64,000 nt of DNA from Oidiodendron maius Zn. Lineage: Eukaryota; Ascomycota; Leotiomycetes; Myxotrichaceae. Of this stretch, positions 46,616 through 57,881 are shown one piece after another. The notes below the pieces were generated by a model. The model saw nothing but the letters and a program-made list of their open reading frames with translations, searched no databases and was not told where the DNA came from. The stretch's first letter is position 1, and each line of letters starts with the position of its first letter. The DNA lies in contig KN832875.1 of NCBI GenBank assembly GCA_000827325.1, positions 124,001 through 188,000 on the forward strand, given 5' to 3'. Both the position numbers and the translations under genes were made by a program.

Positions 46616-48693
46616 ATAAGTGCTAACAAATATCACCTCTGCATTAAACTGAGTCAAAAGAGGCAAGATAACGTATGATTTGAATGAGTCAAGCCTCACG
46701 GCTCTTAATTGGCATATTATTATTAAATTCAAGTTACCTCAAAACGAGTACCTACTGACAGGGAACCTGTCAATAAATTTGAAGCTGCCAAAACCTTTAA
46801 ATCCAATGACAAAGCCAGGGCGATAAGGGGGTACATAACAGAGTAAAAACAGCCAGGATTCTGGGACGTCCCTCCAAAGTCTATACAAACTCAGCCCCAA
46901 TTGCAGTTATCACGAAACTATAAAACATGTACGTTGTGACGAGACATGGTACATGAAATTTACTTTGCACCTAGCGGGCTAATTGACTAGTACAGTTACG
47001 AAGTTGTGTCTAGAACACAAGAAGAAGAAAAAACTCCACGGGAGCGTGAGGAATCTAAAGCTGGTTGGTTGTGCTTGACTGATAACTCTCTGCCAAAGGT
47101 TATGATTCCTCAATGGTGCATATAACAGAGGGAAAGGAACATAATTGATGAGGTTGGTGCACTCCAATATCTCAGCACTTGCGGCAAATGGCCGCCGGCC
47201 GTGAGACAAGGAAAAAGATTAGGCTGAAATTATGAAGTATACTGGCGGCTGACATTGCCACAAAGCATAACCGTAGCTGGATATTGAAAATCACTTACCA
47301 TTGAGGCAATACAAGACCTCTGAAAGAGCTCTTGAGATACAGATTGGGCACGTCAGCAATCTTCCGACAAATATCCGCAGACTTAGTGATGTACAACGTC
47401 TTGGCGATCTCGAACTAAGAGCATATAAGGGTATTGATGAGTATATGGAGATGCAGAGTAGTGGCACAAGGGAATATTGAGCCAGTGTAACTTGCAAACC
47501 ACTGCTAATGGTAAGCTAATCCTTCGGCAGGTGCTCATACTGTGAGCGAGGGCATCAGAGGTTCTAGATTCCTTCTTTAGATGAGCTAACGCTAGTAGGT
47601 CATATGATTCTGCGTTTCCCCAGACACATGTTGCATGTTGCATGCAGGAATTACTTGAGAGGTGAGCTTAGCAGCGACGTATATGCAGATGGTAGATTGA
47701 TCAGTCGATCAAACTGGACACACTAGGATATGCCGAATGCCGCACAACCGCAGAACGCTTCGTACTGCCTTATACAATGCGAAAGTGGACAAACATGTGG
47801 ATAGGTTTTGTCTATAAGGAAGGGCCTCGGCCTTTGCTCGACATCCACTGTCTCCGTTCATATTGCTAGGCTCCGAAAGAAGCTGATATCGAAATGGCAG
47901 TCTCGGTGATAACCTCTCTTTCACATGTCCGCGGGTTCTGGGACTAAGCATATGGCAGAGAAGGTTAGTCACTTAGCTGGTACCTAAAACAGACATCACA
48001 AGAGAACTATTTCGTAGTCATCAGCAGGAATGATCACGCTGAGTCATGCGGCATCAGTAAAGCTTCTAGTTTGGGGCTGCCTTCTTGGTTGACAATTAGA
48101 TCGTGTTGAAATCTCAAGGAACTCAGCTCTTCGATTGCCGGTGGAAGCACAAGCAGTCAGCAGTTATACATGCCAAACACTCTTCTCTGAATGATGACAA
48201 TCAGCCAGTAATTGAACAGAGAATGGATGAGATCTCATCCTCATATGAAGGTCCAAGAGGTGTAAAATCACTGCAAACTTAGCTAAGCAATTGTTGATGA
48301 CCAATTGCATCTCTCATGTGTCGGCAGTATAGGTATCAGATATATCGGTTGTGCAGGACGAATACAACTGTAGGCAGCCTATCAGAGCCAGGATGTTGGT
48401 GAAGGAGGCTGAGTGAAAAGCGTAAGAAAACGTTACACAGTCTGCAGACGAGGAACTGTGATCTTGCTCCAAGAAGGCGGCCTAATTTATTTTATGGATA
48501 ACTCCAACCCCCTCTCCCTCCCCGGGAGTTCAATCTAAGGCGAATATATTCGTGTCTAAGATGTGCCGTCCGCTATATCTTCTTTGATGTCGGACTTTTA
48601 TTTTACCGAGGCGCCTGATATAGCATTTCCGCTGAAGCATCTCGAAAATATTGTTCCGCCTCTTAGATCAGATGTGCAACAAGACTTCGGGCA
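46616..48693. other. Two-kilobase gene-less region
   Basis: No gene, RNA or repeat could be supported on either strand. Base composition is moderately AT-rich. It may hold regulatory DNA for the P450 or an old decayed element, with no protein trace I can read. Confidence 0.5.
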
Positions 48694-50049
48694 ATGGAGA
48701 ATACTCCACCATCATCCTTTCTCCCATTAGAGACTCTACTCAATAATCCCGTCTTTGCAGGGGGTATTGGCCTTGGCGGCCTGGGCCTGGCAGCGGCCTT
48801 CGCACGCAGGTCAGCCATCCAAGGCGCGTCTCTTGTAAAGAGACGCCTGCTTGTTGACCTCGAGATCTCCAAGCAAGACGACTCCTACCAATCAATCCTA
48901 GCATGGCTCTCATTACCTCGGCCCGCCGCGGACTTCCTCACCTCCAAGATCTCGCGCATCCACCATCTATCCATGCGAACCATCTCGCATTCGGCCCAAA
49001 ATGGCGCCGCCCACAAGCAGTACTTTCTCCAGCCTGGGTACGGGAGACATATTATCCGACACAAGAATGCCTACATATCAGTGAACCGCGAAAAACAGAC
49101 GTCAGCGAATTTGAATACAGGCGAGCCTCATGAGACGATTACTCTGACAACCCTCTACGCCCACCGACACATCTTCGAAGACATCTTCGCTGAAGCGCAC
49201 AACCTAGCCGTGTCAGCGCAAGAAGGAAAGACAGTGATGTATACATCGCGCGGGATGGAATGGGCCCGATTTGGGGATCCACGATTAAAACGCCCCCTAC
49301 AATCTGTTATATTGGATCAAGGGATCAAAGAACGGATACTCGCAGACGTGAAGGATTTCCTAGGACGCAAGGAGTGGTACGTGGATCGCGGGATTCCGTA
49401 TAGGAGAGGATATCTCTTGTACGGGCCTCCTGGGACCGGCAAAAGCTCCTTCATACAGGCGCTGGCAGGGGAGTTTGATTTCAGCGTTGCACTGATTAAT
49501 CTCAGCGAGCGGGGCATGACTGACGACAAACTGTCCCACCTCCTCACCAAACTTCCCCCACACTCCGTGCTCCTGTTGGAAGATGCCGACGCTGCGTTCA
49601 GAAATCGGAGGCAGGTCGATGCAGATGGGTATAGTGGCGGTACTGTCACATTTTCAGGGCTACTCAATGCCTTGGACGGTGTTGCTGCAGGGGAAGAGCG
49701 CATTGCGTTCCTAACGACAAACCATATCGACCGGCTTGATGAAGCTCTTATCCGGCCTGGCAGGGTAGACATGACGGTCCGGATTGGAGAGGCTACAAGG
49801 CATCAGACCGCGGAGATGTGGAATAGATTCTATGAGGATGTCGACACCGACGGAAATGGCAGAGAGCGATTCCTCAAGACGTTAGAAGAGCTCGATCTCA
49901 TAGCCGATGCCGCGGGTGAGAAGAGAGGGAAAGTTTTCACGAGCACGGCAGCTATCCAGGGGCTTTTCTTATTCAACAAAGACAATATGCAAGGAGCCAT
50001 TGATATGGCGGAGGGTCTTATACCAAGGAAGTATGAGCCAGAAGCGTAG
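48694..50049 (+). CDS. BCS1: Bcs1, mitochondrial AAA translocase for the Rieske protein
   Basis: Single exon, 451 residues, close to yeast Bcs1 (456). It sits in the mitochondrial inner membrane and moves folded Rieske Fe-S protein into complex III. The N-terminal BCS1 domain starts LLNNPVFAGGIGLGGLGLAA (single membrane helix) and includes VKRRLLVDLEISKQDDSYQ. ETITLTTLYAHRHIFEDI and VMYTSRGMEWARFG follow. The AAA core has Walker A GPPGTGKSSF, Walker B LLLEDADAAF, and GLLNALDGVAAGEERIAFLT then TNHIDRLDEALIRPGRVD. No cleavable presequence is expected for this protein. Conservation is complete and the call is firm. Confidence 0.96.
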   Translation: MENTPPSSFLPLETLLNNPVFAGGIGLGGLGLAAAFARRSAIQGASLVKRRLLVDLEISKQDDSYQSILAWLSLPRPAADFLTSKISRIHHLSMRTISHSAQNGAAHKQYFLQPGYGRHIIRHKNAYISVNREKQTSANLNTGEPHETITLTTLYAHRHIFEDIFAEAHNLAVSAQEGKTVMYTSRGMEWARFGDPRLKRPLQSVILDQGIKERILADVKDFLGRKEWYVDRGIPYRRGYLLYGPPGTGKSSFIQALAGEFDFSVALINLSERGMTDDKLSHLLTKLPPHSVLLLEDADAAFRNRRQVDADGYSGGTVTFSGLLNALDGVAAGEERIAFLTTNHIDRLDEALIRPGRVDMTVRIGEATRHQTAEMWNRFYEDVDTDGNGRERFLKTLEELDLIADAAGEKRGKVFTSTAAIQGLFLFNKDNMQGAIDMAEGLIPRKYEPEA

Positions 50050-50305
50050 CATTCATACCGAATGGCATTATACCCGTGTTCTGATGTTGCCAAGCGGGGA
50101 CGTGATACGTTTGAGAGGGTTGTACGATATTTTCTCTCTTCTGGTGTACATTCGTAACATTAACGGGCTTTATACGCTTCTTGAGGTACCCATGTACTCT
50201 ACAAATGAGCAAACAAATTCAAGATGAAATCTCCACCAAAGCTTATGAGAAAATTTTGTATGTTTTACTACTTAATTTCCATTGAGCCTTTTATGGAAAT
50301 ACTAG

Positions 50306-52369
50306 CTAGCGGACCAGAGTTCGTTTCCACAGCTGCTCCACCTCTTCAGTAGCTCTCTTAACATTCTCTTCTTTTCTAAAGCCATGCCCCTCGCCCTCGA
50401 AAGTTACAAGCTTGACATCCTTCCCCTCCTCCTTCAGAACCTTCGCCATCGCCAGGGCCTGGTCTAGCGGGACAACTTTATCATTCACGCCTTGCAGCAG
50501 TAGCAATGGGCTCTTAATCCTTTCTGCATGATTACAGGGACTTCTATCATGCAAGATCTTCTCCTGTTCAGCCGGTGTCGTGCCTTTGGTGAACATCAGC
50601 GGATACAGGTAGTGTGACTCGAATTTGTGCGTTCCCGCGGCCAATAATATCAAGTTGCTGATCCCATACAAGCTACTGCCGGCAGCAAAGAGGTCCGGAT
50701 ACGTACAGAGCGCCTGCAGTACGGTGTACCCGCCTGAGCTCTGGCCCGTGATTCCCACCCTCGACCCATCTATTACTCCCTGTTCTGCGAGGTATGCGAC
50801 GCAACTTGCGCAATCATCCACGTCCTTGATGCCCCAGAAAGAGTTGAGACTCTCCATGTATGCCCGCCCATAGCCCTCACTCCCTGCGTAATTCACGGAG
50901 ACGTAGGCGTACCCGCGAGATGTCCAGTACTGAGAGGCGAGAGAGAGACCTGGGCTTGCGTTGGCGGTTGGCCCTCCGTGAGAGTAGACGATCAGAGGTG
51001 GTTTGGTACCTGGAACAGGGGCGAAATCAGGGTTGTGAGGTGGGATAAAAATCGCATGGGCGAGGCCCGTTTTGTCCTGCCCGTAAGTTCTAGGAAATGA
51101 GATTCCTCTTGACTCTGAAAAGATTGTCTGCGGTAGAGATATGGATGTCGTGGATCTAAGAACAGCATGGGCCTTCGTCTTCGCGTCTAGAGTGTATAAA
51201 GCCGCCGGGGCAATAGTCCTACTGCCTACTATCGCAAATTTGCTATCAGAAATACGTCGTACAGATGCGTATTGAACTTCTACAATGTTCATAGGCAGGT
51301 TAACGGGATGCCCCGACAAAATTCCTACCAGGAGAACCCCATTTGTGGCATTTCTAGTATAAGTAACAAGGAGAGTCCCCGGATTAAGTTCAGTGTATGT
51401 AGAACTTTGAGCTGTCAGTCAAGAATTGTGAGCTTAGGAAGGAGGTAGCGTACGATCCGAGGAAGAACATATCTGGGCCTCCAAGTTCTGCGTCTTCATA
51501 GCCTTTAACGTTCACTTTCTTAACCTCGCTGGATATCGGGTCGTAGAGATAGAGCTGCTGGAAACCGGTTCGGTCGCTCCCAAATAGGAGGCCACCATAT
51601 GAGTGCCACTTTGGCTGTGAAATGCTCTCCTTTTCGGCGTGCCCCGCGACGAATTTGGGCTGTCCGATTTTCCCATCCTCCCACTCTGCAACGTACAGCT
51701 CGTTTCCTGTCCAGGGCATATCGGGGTGTTTCCATTGTACCCAGCAGATCCACTTACCATCGTGACTAAACTTGGGGTGTTGGTAGAAGTCGGCACCTTC
51801 GCAAAGGACACTACTGGTACCCGCTGTAGCATCTATGATTGCCACTTTGTTGTCAACAGAGTTTGGCCCATGGACTTCCAGAACGGCGAGCACCCATCTC
51901 GGGTCCTTAGGATGGACGTCAAAATCGGCAAACCGCGATTGAGCGTCGACACCGACGATGGATTGAATATTGTCAGGTGACTTCATCCTGAAGACGCCTC
52001 TGGTATTCGAATCCGTGAAGATGAGGCCGCCGTCGCAACCCATCGCGCACGCACCGCCGCCATACTCATGGACCAGGCTGCGTGCACTGTACTGGGAAGG
52101 CAAGACGTCAACGCCTTCACCCGTGCCTCCCTCAAATTTGACTATAGCGCATCTTCCGCCTTCCGCTGGCCGGCCCTCGACCAGGTAGATTGATTCGGTG
52201 TTGGGCTAGCGCAGGTTAATACAGTGCCTCCGTTGATGACAGATAAAGCTGCAAACATTCCACTCACATCGACGTGAACTTCATTGAACATGTTGTTGCT
52301 GCCAGACACCAGCTCGGCCGTGATCGGGCTGATCCATTCCCCATAGGGGGCTACAGTGGCGGAACTCAT
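50306..52369 (-). CDS. S9 family prolyl-oligopeptidase-type serine peptidase
   Basis: The start is ATG 52369 (MSSATVAPYGEWISPITAEL); exon 1 ends 52268 and exon 2 starts near 52205, joining NEVHVD to PNTESIYLVEGRP. A further intron lies near 51410-51455. About 650 residues. The N-terminal half is a beta-propeller (SLVHEYGGGACAMG, PKFSHDGKWICWVQW, SDRTGFQQLYLYDP). The C-terminal alpha/beta hydrolase has the nucleophile in GITGQSSGGYTVLQAL, the Asp in LLQGVNDKVVPLDQA, and the His in FEGEGHGFRKEEN. This fits S9C-type acylaminoacyl or dipeptidyl peptidases. No signal peptide is seen, so cytosolic. Exact specificity is unknown. Confidence 0.9.
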
Positions 52370-52670
52370 TGTTGGTGAAGGTCCAAGAGACGACAGGGAA
52401 TGCGTAGATGGATCAATTGATTGATCAAAGGGCGTCAGGAACCAGCCGTGAGTCAACAATCTTATCGTCGAAACGAGACAGAAGAAGGGGACTTTTGAAG
52501 GGGCGTGGATTTTATGCTGCACCTTTGTGATTCTACGGCTCGAGTCGAGATCCCCATTCCCTTAGTCATGTGACAAGTGAACTCCCTCGACATTTTAATC
52601 TACATCTTCTGAATCACCAACCTCACAAACATTCAACATCCAATTGGCCTCAATTGGAAGGAACTTCACA
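52370..52670. other. Divergent spacer between the S9 peptidase and the OTC pseudogene
   Basis: Short region with the old promoter of the pseudogene; no other feature. Confidence 0.4.
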
Positions 52671-53796
52671 ATGCTGCCAGGGTCTGCTCTCTCTAGGGCA
52701 CGAATAGCTCTCCAGGATTTATCTAGAGCTTCATTTCGAGGCTATTCGTCACCGGCAATCCCTCTCACGTCACCCTTCGTACCATGACATCTGCTCTCCA
52801 TTGCTGACCTCACACCCGCTGACTTTACCACGCTCGTGAGGAATGGATCCTCCTATAAGACCGCCATAAATTCTGGCTCCATTTCTACCAGACTCCTAGG
52901 CAGCTTGAGTGGTAAACCGTAGCCATGATGTTCAATAAACGGTCTACTCGAACTCAAGTCTCCGCTGAGGCGGCTGTAGCGACTATGGGCGGCCATTCTA
53001 TGTTCTTGGGAAAGGACGATATTCAGCTCGGCGTCAACGAGGCCTTGTATGACACCTCGCTGGTCATCTCGAGCATGACTTCTTGCATGGTGGCACGTGT
53101 TGGCCCTCATTCTGATGTCGCGGATCTGGCGAAGCATTCCAGTGTTCCGGTTATCAATGCCCTATCTAATGACTATCACCTCTCCAAATCATCGCTGATT
53201 TCATTACTATACACGAGGTATTTCCATCCCCCCACCCAGGTCTTCTATAGTTCCTAGTTTAGGACTAGAAGGAATGAAAATCGCCTGGATCGGAGATTCC
53301 AACAATGTGCTCTTCGACCCGGCTATGGGTTGTCTCAAGCTCGGGGTTGACATCTCCGTAGCTAGTCCGGAGGGCTACAAAATTCCTCTGAGAATGCGAG
53401 AGATCATCCTCTCCTCAACTGAAGGCGTCTCGCAGCCGGGCAAGCTCATAGAAACGAACGTTCATGAAGAGGCTATCAAGGATGCCGACATCCTCGTCAC
53501 AGACACATTTGGGTCTATGGGCCAGGAAGAGGAAACCGCCAAGCGGTTAAAGGCATTTGCTAGCTATCAGATAAAGAATGATCTGGCTAAGAGATGAGGG
53601 GCCAAAAAAGAAACCAAGGCATCCTGAAGAGGTTGCAGACGAGGTGTTTTATAGCCCTAGGAGCTTGGTCTTTACAGAGGCGGAAAATCGGCTGTGGGCT
53701 GCCATTTGTAAGTGCTGTCCGCCATAAAGTAACTTCTAACTAATATTACTAGCTGCTCTTGATGCGTTTGTGGTGAATAAAGGGAAAATTATTTGA
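52671..53796 (+). pseudogene. ARG3: Ornithine carbamoyltransferase pseudogene
   Basis: The arginine-biosynthesis enzyme that makes citrulline from ornithine and carbamoyl phosphate is readable end to end but broken. A mitochondrial presequence (MLPGSALSRARIALQDLS) ends in a TGA just before HLLSIADLTPADFTTLVRN. A frameshift follows SLSGK; the next frame has MMFNKRSTRTQVSAEAA with the carbamoyl-phosphate STRT motif, then GHSMFLGKDDIQLGVNEALY. Another frameshift follows NALSNDYH, and the linker to MKIAWIGDSNNVLFD has stops. IKDADILVTDTF and LAKR are followed by TGA. A deletion then removes the catalytic HCLP segment; text resumes at [20 protein letters not shown] and, after an intron, ALDAFVVNKGKII. 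About six lesions make it non-functional. Confidence 0.9.
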
Positions 53797-54205
53797 AATA
53801 TCAAAAGTTGTAGAACAAAAATCGTATTGACCAGTTCAAATTGCCACTTGCTTGCCACGTGTTTTTATGACCATCTCCAAGTAATGTGGATTCCCGCCCG
53901 ATATCTACGACGCTCATGGATAGGGAAGGGTTCTAGTTCAATGCATATAATATCTCATGCAACTCTGCGAGCATAAATAGATTAAAGTATGCTTCTACTT
54001 TCTATTGTCTCTGTCTAAGAGCTTTAGAAGACTAAATGGAGGGGGATCCACCCTATTACCGAATCTACCTTGAATGACAAATGCATCTGATTCTTCTCTA
54101 ATTTCATTCCTGGTAGAGAGCCAGTCTCGTACGCCTCGTTACAAAAGGCACAGAAAACCACTGCCCACCCAGTTTCAAAATGGCCTCCACATTGTTGTGC
54201 GCCTC
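53797..54205. other. Convergent 3' spacer; no gene
   Basis: Between the dead OTC gene and the kinase stop codon; AT-rich, nothing coding. Confidence 0.5.
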
Positions 54206-55720
54206 TTATGCATTCAATTCATGGTTCGTCGCCATAGCCATAAATCCGTGCGAATCAAACATACTCTGACTCGCCACAAAACTAAAACCACCGAAGGGAT
54301 TCTCATTTCCAGTGGCAGTAGCACTCCAAGGAGATTTCAGACTAGTCAGAACTGGACTCAAAGCAAGTTCAGTGAACTCTGTTGAGAAATTTTCAGCAAG
54401 CTCAGGATTGGTAATGAGAGGCTTGATTGGAGGATCGATCTCTCGCTTCGCAAGCTTTTCCCAGTCGATCTTACGGAAGAAACGATGTTTTTTTATGATT
54501 GTGAGGTCCTTAGGCATGCATGCACCAAGTCTCTTAGTTGGTTCCTTGCGAAGGAGGCGTGTAAGAAGGTCCTTAGCGTCCGGTCCAAGGAAGTACGGCA
54601 TGACGATCTTCTGCTTCACAATTTTCTCTTGGATCTTCTTGTGGTTACCACCTCTGAATGGCGGGCTTCCAGTCAGGAGATCAAACCCCAAAGCTCCAAA
54701 AGACCACCAATCCACAGCCATTCCATACTTTTGGCCCAGCACAACCTCGGGGGCCATGTACTCAACCGTTCCGAGCATGCTGTCGCATTTGTCGTCCTCG
54801 TGTACTGCGACCTTGGAGAGCCCAAAGTCGGTCAGTAGGAGATGTCCTTCGGCATCCAGTAGGCAATTTTCGGGTTTTAGATCACGATAGATCACACCAA
54901 GGTTGCGGTGAAGATGCTCGAGCGCCAGAACCATCTCAGCCATATAAAACGATGCCACTTCCTCGGAAAACATGCGTTCCTGGGCTAAGTGTGTGAACAG
55001 CTCTCCTCCTTGGGCATATTCGAGGATTAGATACAACTTTTCGTGGTCCTGGAATGCGTAGAATAGTTTCACAACGAAGGGATGCCTGTTGACGCTCTCT
55101 AGAATTGTGCGTTCGGTTTTAGTCTGTTCGATCAGCCGTTTGTGGACAGTGAGAGACGCCTTCTTGAATTGCTTCTGCGCGAAGAGCTGCCCAGTAGCTA
55201 CCTGCTTGACGAGCAAAACAGTTCCAAATGAGCCTTTCCCCAAGCAGCGCAGGGGCTGGAAGTCCTCCGCTGTCATCTTCCTGTTATATATCAAGCCTCC
55301 CTCCATGGCCCCATATAGCGGCTTATCTCTCGCACTCTCTGCTACGAAATCATTTTCGATATTTACCTCATAACTCGTGATCTCAGACTGCTCATCGTCA
55401 CTGAAGCCCTCGGAGGTTCCAGCGCTGCTCTCGGGACGCGAGTGTGGTCGGCTCTTGTTTTGGGAACTGGTAACCGACGAAGTATCCTGCAGGTTCAAAA
55501 CATCGAGCTGTAGCTTCAGTTTGCTGATGCCTCCCAGTCGCGGAGAAGGGGTCGCGCGTAGCATCGGGCTGCTGTTGGCGCTGACAACATCGTTGATTCT
55601 GTGCTTACGTCGCGTCGACGATGGTGTGTAGTTGCCATTGTCCGAGTCTTCATCTCCTGATCCAGAGAGAGGAGTATGAAATCCTCGGACGGTCACCAAA
55701 GCGGGTGCTGGGCTCTTCAT
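54206..55720 (-). CDS. AGC Ser/Thr kinase, S6K/Psk1-like
   Basis: Single exon of 504 residues from ATG 55720 ([13 protein letters not shown]). The N-terminal ~150 residues are Ser-rich and disordered. The kinase domain starts at [20 protein letters not shown] (Gly loop), with Lys in FAQKQFKK, the HRD-type [23 protein letters not shown] and the activation loop [16 protein letters not shown] with its PDK1-target Thr/Ser region. [16 protein letters not shown] and [19 protein letters not shown] follow. The AGC tail has a turn-motif region and a hydrophobic motif-like [10 protein letters not shown]. There is no C2 or PH domain. It fits fission-yeast Psk1 and other TORC1-linked S6 kinases; orthology is likely but not proven. 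Confidence 0.9.
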   Translation of the reverse strand: MKSPAPALVTVRGFHTPLSGSGDEDSDNGNYTPSSTRRKHRINDVVSANSSPMLRATPSPRLGGISKLKLQLDVLNLQDTSSVTSSQNKSRPHSRPESSAGTSEGFSDDEQSEITSYEVNIENDFVAESARDKPLYGAMEGGLIYNRKMTAEDFQPLRCLGKGSFGTVLLVKQVATGQLFAQKQFKKASLTVHKRLIEQTKTERTILESVNRHPFVVKLFYAFQDHEKLYLILEYAQGGELFTHLAQERMFSEEVASFYMAEMVLALEHLHRNLGVIYRDLKPENCLLDAEGHLLLTDFGLSKVAVHEDDKCDSMLGTVEYMAPEVVLGQKYGMAVDWWSFGALGFDLLTGSPPFRGGNHKKIQEKIVKQKIVMPYFLGPDAKDLLTRLLRKEPTKRLGACMPKDLTIIKKHRFFRKIDWEKLAKREIDPPIKPLITNPELAENFSTEFTELALSPVLTSLKSPWSATATGNENPFGGFSFVASQSMFDSHGFMAMATNHELNA

Positions 55721-56098
55721 GGTGCGCCGCGTCGGCGCTCTGCATCAGCTCGAAGCTGCGATCGGTAGTTGCGGTGCAGTTTCTGGTGGTTCTTGGCGGT
55801 GCGCATAGAGGTACTGGCCTTGTAAGCAGGATAGGTCGGTGTATTCTGGTCGATATGCATTTGCTGTGTGATATTTGTAGGAATGGTTGTGGAACGTTCA
55901 CTTGTGGTGAGAATGAAGGAGAAAGGAAGGAGGAAAGGAATAAAGGCGGATATTATTCCTTCACGCGAGTGCTGAAATTTATGCCTAAGGCACCAAGGGG
56001 CTTGTTGCTGCCCATCCCAAACTCCAGAGAGCTCATCGCTCGTTGTTAAGTGTTGAACTCCATCAGGCTCTACGTGCCCTTATTTGCAGTCATATGCA
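55721..56098. other. Spacer; no gene
   Basis: Upstream of the kinase and downstream of the carrier. One 142-codon frame overlaps the kinase 5' end on the other strand but has no family signal. Confidence 0.45.
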
Positions 56099-57223
56099 CT
56101 AAGAAATGGCTCTCATAGTCATCTCGGCCACCGCAAACGTACCCGCGCTCACTGGCATGGCCCTCAAAAGCGTTGGGCCGATTCCCTTCCAGAACCCCCC
56201 TAGGCCTTCTGCTTTGAATGTCTGCGCAAAGCAGTCCCGCATGCTGCGGTATCGCATCTGCGCGCCAAACCCGTCACTCTGCATCTTGCTCTTCACAACA
56301 TCGAAGGGATAGCTCGCTAGCCATAGGGCTTCACCTGCCAGTCCACCGTAGGCCGCAATCTTCCAGGTCGGTACCTCCTTACGGTCTATACCATTGCGTG
56401 CTACATCACTGTTCATAAGGTACTCGAATGTGAGGAACCAGATACCGTACGCCTGTGCCTCACGTAGCACTGTCACAGCCTCGCCGCGATAGAGGCCACG
56501 CAGAACACCTTCGTGAGCCGAGAGCTTGCGAACACAGTCAAGTGGGCCAGAATAGAGCCGAGCGGCGCCATGCGGTTGCGTCTGCAGGCGGATACGCACG
56601 TGTTCAATAGGGCCGGATATCACAGAGTTTGTGATTCCAGCAAAAGCCCCAGCAGCGTAGTACTGCGAATAGGACAGTCCCGGTGAGAGCGCGTTCTTGG
56701 AAATGTTGGAAGCCTCGAATCGCCGGCGTGCCTCGTGGAAAGCGCCGAATTGGACAGACACGCAGGCGCCGATACCGATAAGAGGTGTTAGGGTTCCCTT
56801 ATAAAAGGCAAGAGGTCCCTCGATCTTATAGATAGTCTTTGCTGCCACAAGAGCGTTTGGATACGCTGTTGTTGTCTGCAGTCTGACCTTGACGATATCA
56901 AACGGCTGGCCTGTAAGATATCAGCAATGCACATTCAGCTAATGTGAGAAAAAAGACTCTTGGATAATAGATTAAGCTCCTTGTCCCAAAGCATAAATAT
57001 AACTAAAGGCCATTGCAATTTCTCAAAAGACAGCATCAACGCACGTGACATGATACAGATTCCAGGAGTCTCATCACATTCTCCCAAGGCCCTTTTAAGC
57101 AAAGTAATTGAAGATAAACGTACCCAGCAAAACCTGTGCAATTCCTCCTGCAGCCCCAGCAAACAAATCTTTTGCCGTCTGTGATACACCCCTCTCTTCC
57201 ACTTCTGCAGCGGCATCCGCCAT
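56099..57223 (-). CDS. YMC1: Mitochondrial carrier, Ymc1/Ymc2-like
   Basis: Exons 57223-57124 and 56910-56099 give about 303 residues. The start is MADAAAEVEERGVSQTAKD. Three carrier repeats are present with PxD/E-x-x-K/R signatures: GQPFDIVKVRLQTTT, GPIEHVRIRLQTQP and YPFDVVKSKMQSDG. LFAGAAGGIAQVLLG, FYKGTLTPLIGIGACVSVQF and SQYYAAGAFAGITNSVISGP follow yeast Ymc1 closely. Ymc1-type carriers of the inner membrane are linked to glutamate, glycine or acyl-carnitine-related exchange; substrate in this fungus is not determined. The gene is divergent from uricase, 658 bp apart. Confidence 0.9.
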
Positions 57224-57650
57224 ATTTCCCCTCTCTTCTCTCCTCCTAATACCTCGCCTTCTAAGCACGCCCTTCTTATTAGTTGCAGGCACAGTAATCA
57301 CAATGGATGAGTTCACTGTGTACGCTACGAAGAGCGTGGATTGGCGTAGGAATTGAGTCGACGGGGGGTTTTGCTGCTGCAAGTTTCCCACAGTTTTTAT
57401 CTTCCGATGGCGGAATGTCGCGACCGCTTAGTCACAGGCACACGTGAGTAGCAAAGCCCGCCGATAACCGCCAGTGCACACCAGGGAGAGCAGAGTTCTT
57501 AGTCTACAAGAGTTGAATTATTATTCGTGCGAGAGCTATATTCCAATGTACTGGAAAGACATGGGCTGAGAACGTAGAGGCTCTTGTTACAATGCACTCT
57601 CTACCACGTCCCAGAAGATTTTAGCTAGAATTTGCTGATCCGGCCGAAGC

Positions 57651-57672
57651 CTTTATCTTCGGCGTCCTCCGC
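57651..57672 (+). promoter_or_regulatory. Adjacent AreA-type GATA and UaY-type CGG-N6-CCG sites
   Basis: CTTTATCTT (reverse complement AAGATAAAG, an HGATAR site for AreA) is followed directly by TCGG-CGTCCT-CCGC. The Aspergillus purine activator UaY binds TCGG-N6-CCGA; this matches except for the last base. The pair lies about 210 bp before the uricase ATG, as expected for nitrogen- and urate-controlled expression. Confidence 0.6.
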
Positions 57673-57707
57673 CCTCAACAGAGCTCCAGGTCACGAGTCA
57701 GCCAGAC

Positions 57708-57717
57708 ATATATAAAG
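57708..57717 (+). promoter_or_regulatory. TATA box of the uricase gene
   Basis: ATATATAAAGG about 165 bp before the ATG and about 40 bp after the CGG-N6-CCG site. Confidence 0.5.
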
Positions 57718-57881
57718 GCTTAGGGGAACTCCTACGAGCTTCTTTCACGTCTCATACTCGTCGGTACTCGAGTGCATACTCTGTATAATTTTCTATCACA
57801 ATCTTTCAACTTGATCTTACTCAATTGCAATATCCTCTTACCGACTCTACTTCCATATAACACTTTATAATCTCCGCCACC

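Larger units (their letters stand above)
57224..57881. promoter_or_regulatory. Divergent promoter, Ymc1-like carrier / uricase
   Basis: No gene. It carries the GATA/CGG-N6-CCG pair and TATA box listed below, a CACGTGA near 57441, and a CT-rich uricase leader ending in a good start context (CGCCACCATGG). Confidence 0.55.

Noticed and set aside
55621-56049. 142-codon plus-strand frame
   Set aside because: It overlaps the 5' end of the AGC kinase on the other strand and has no family signal.
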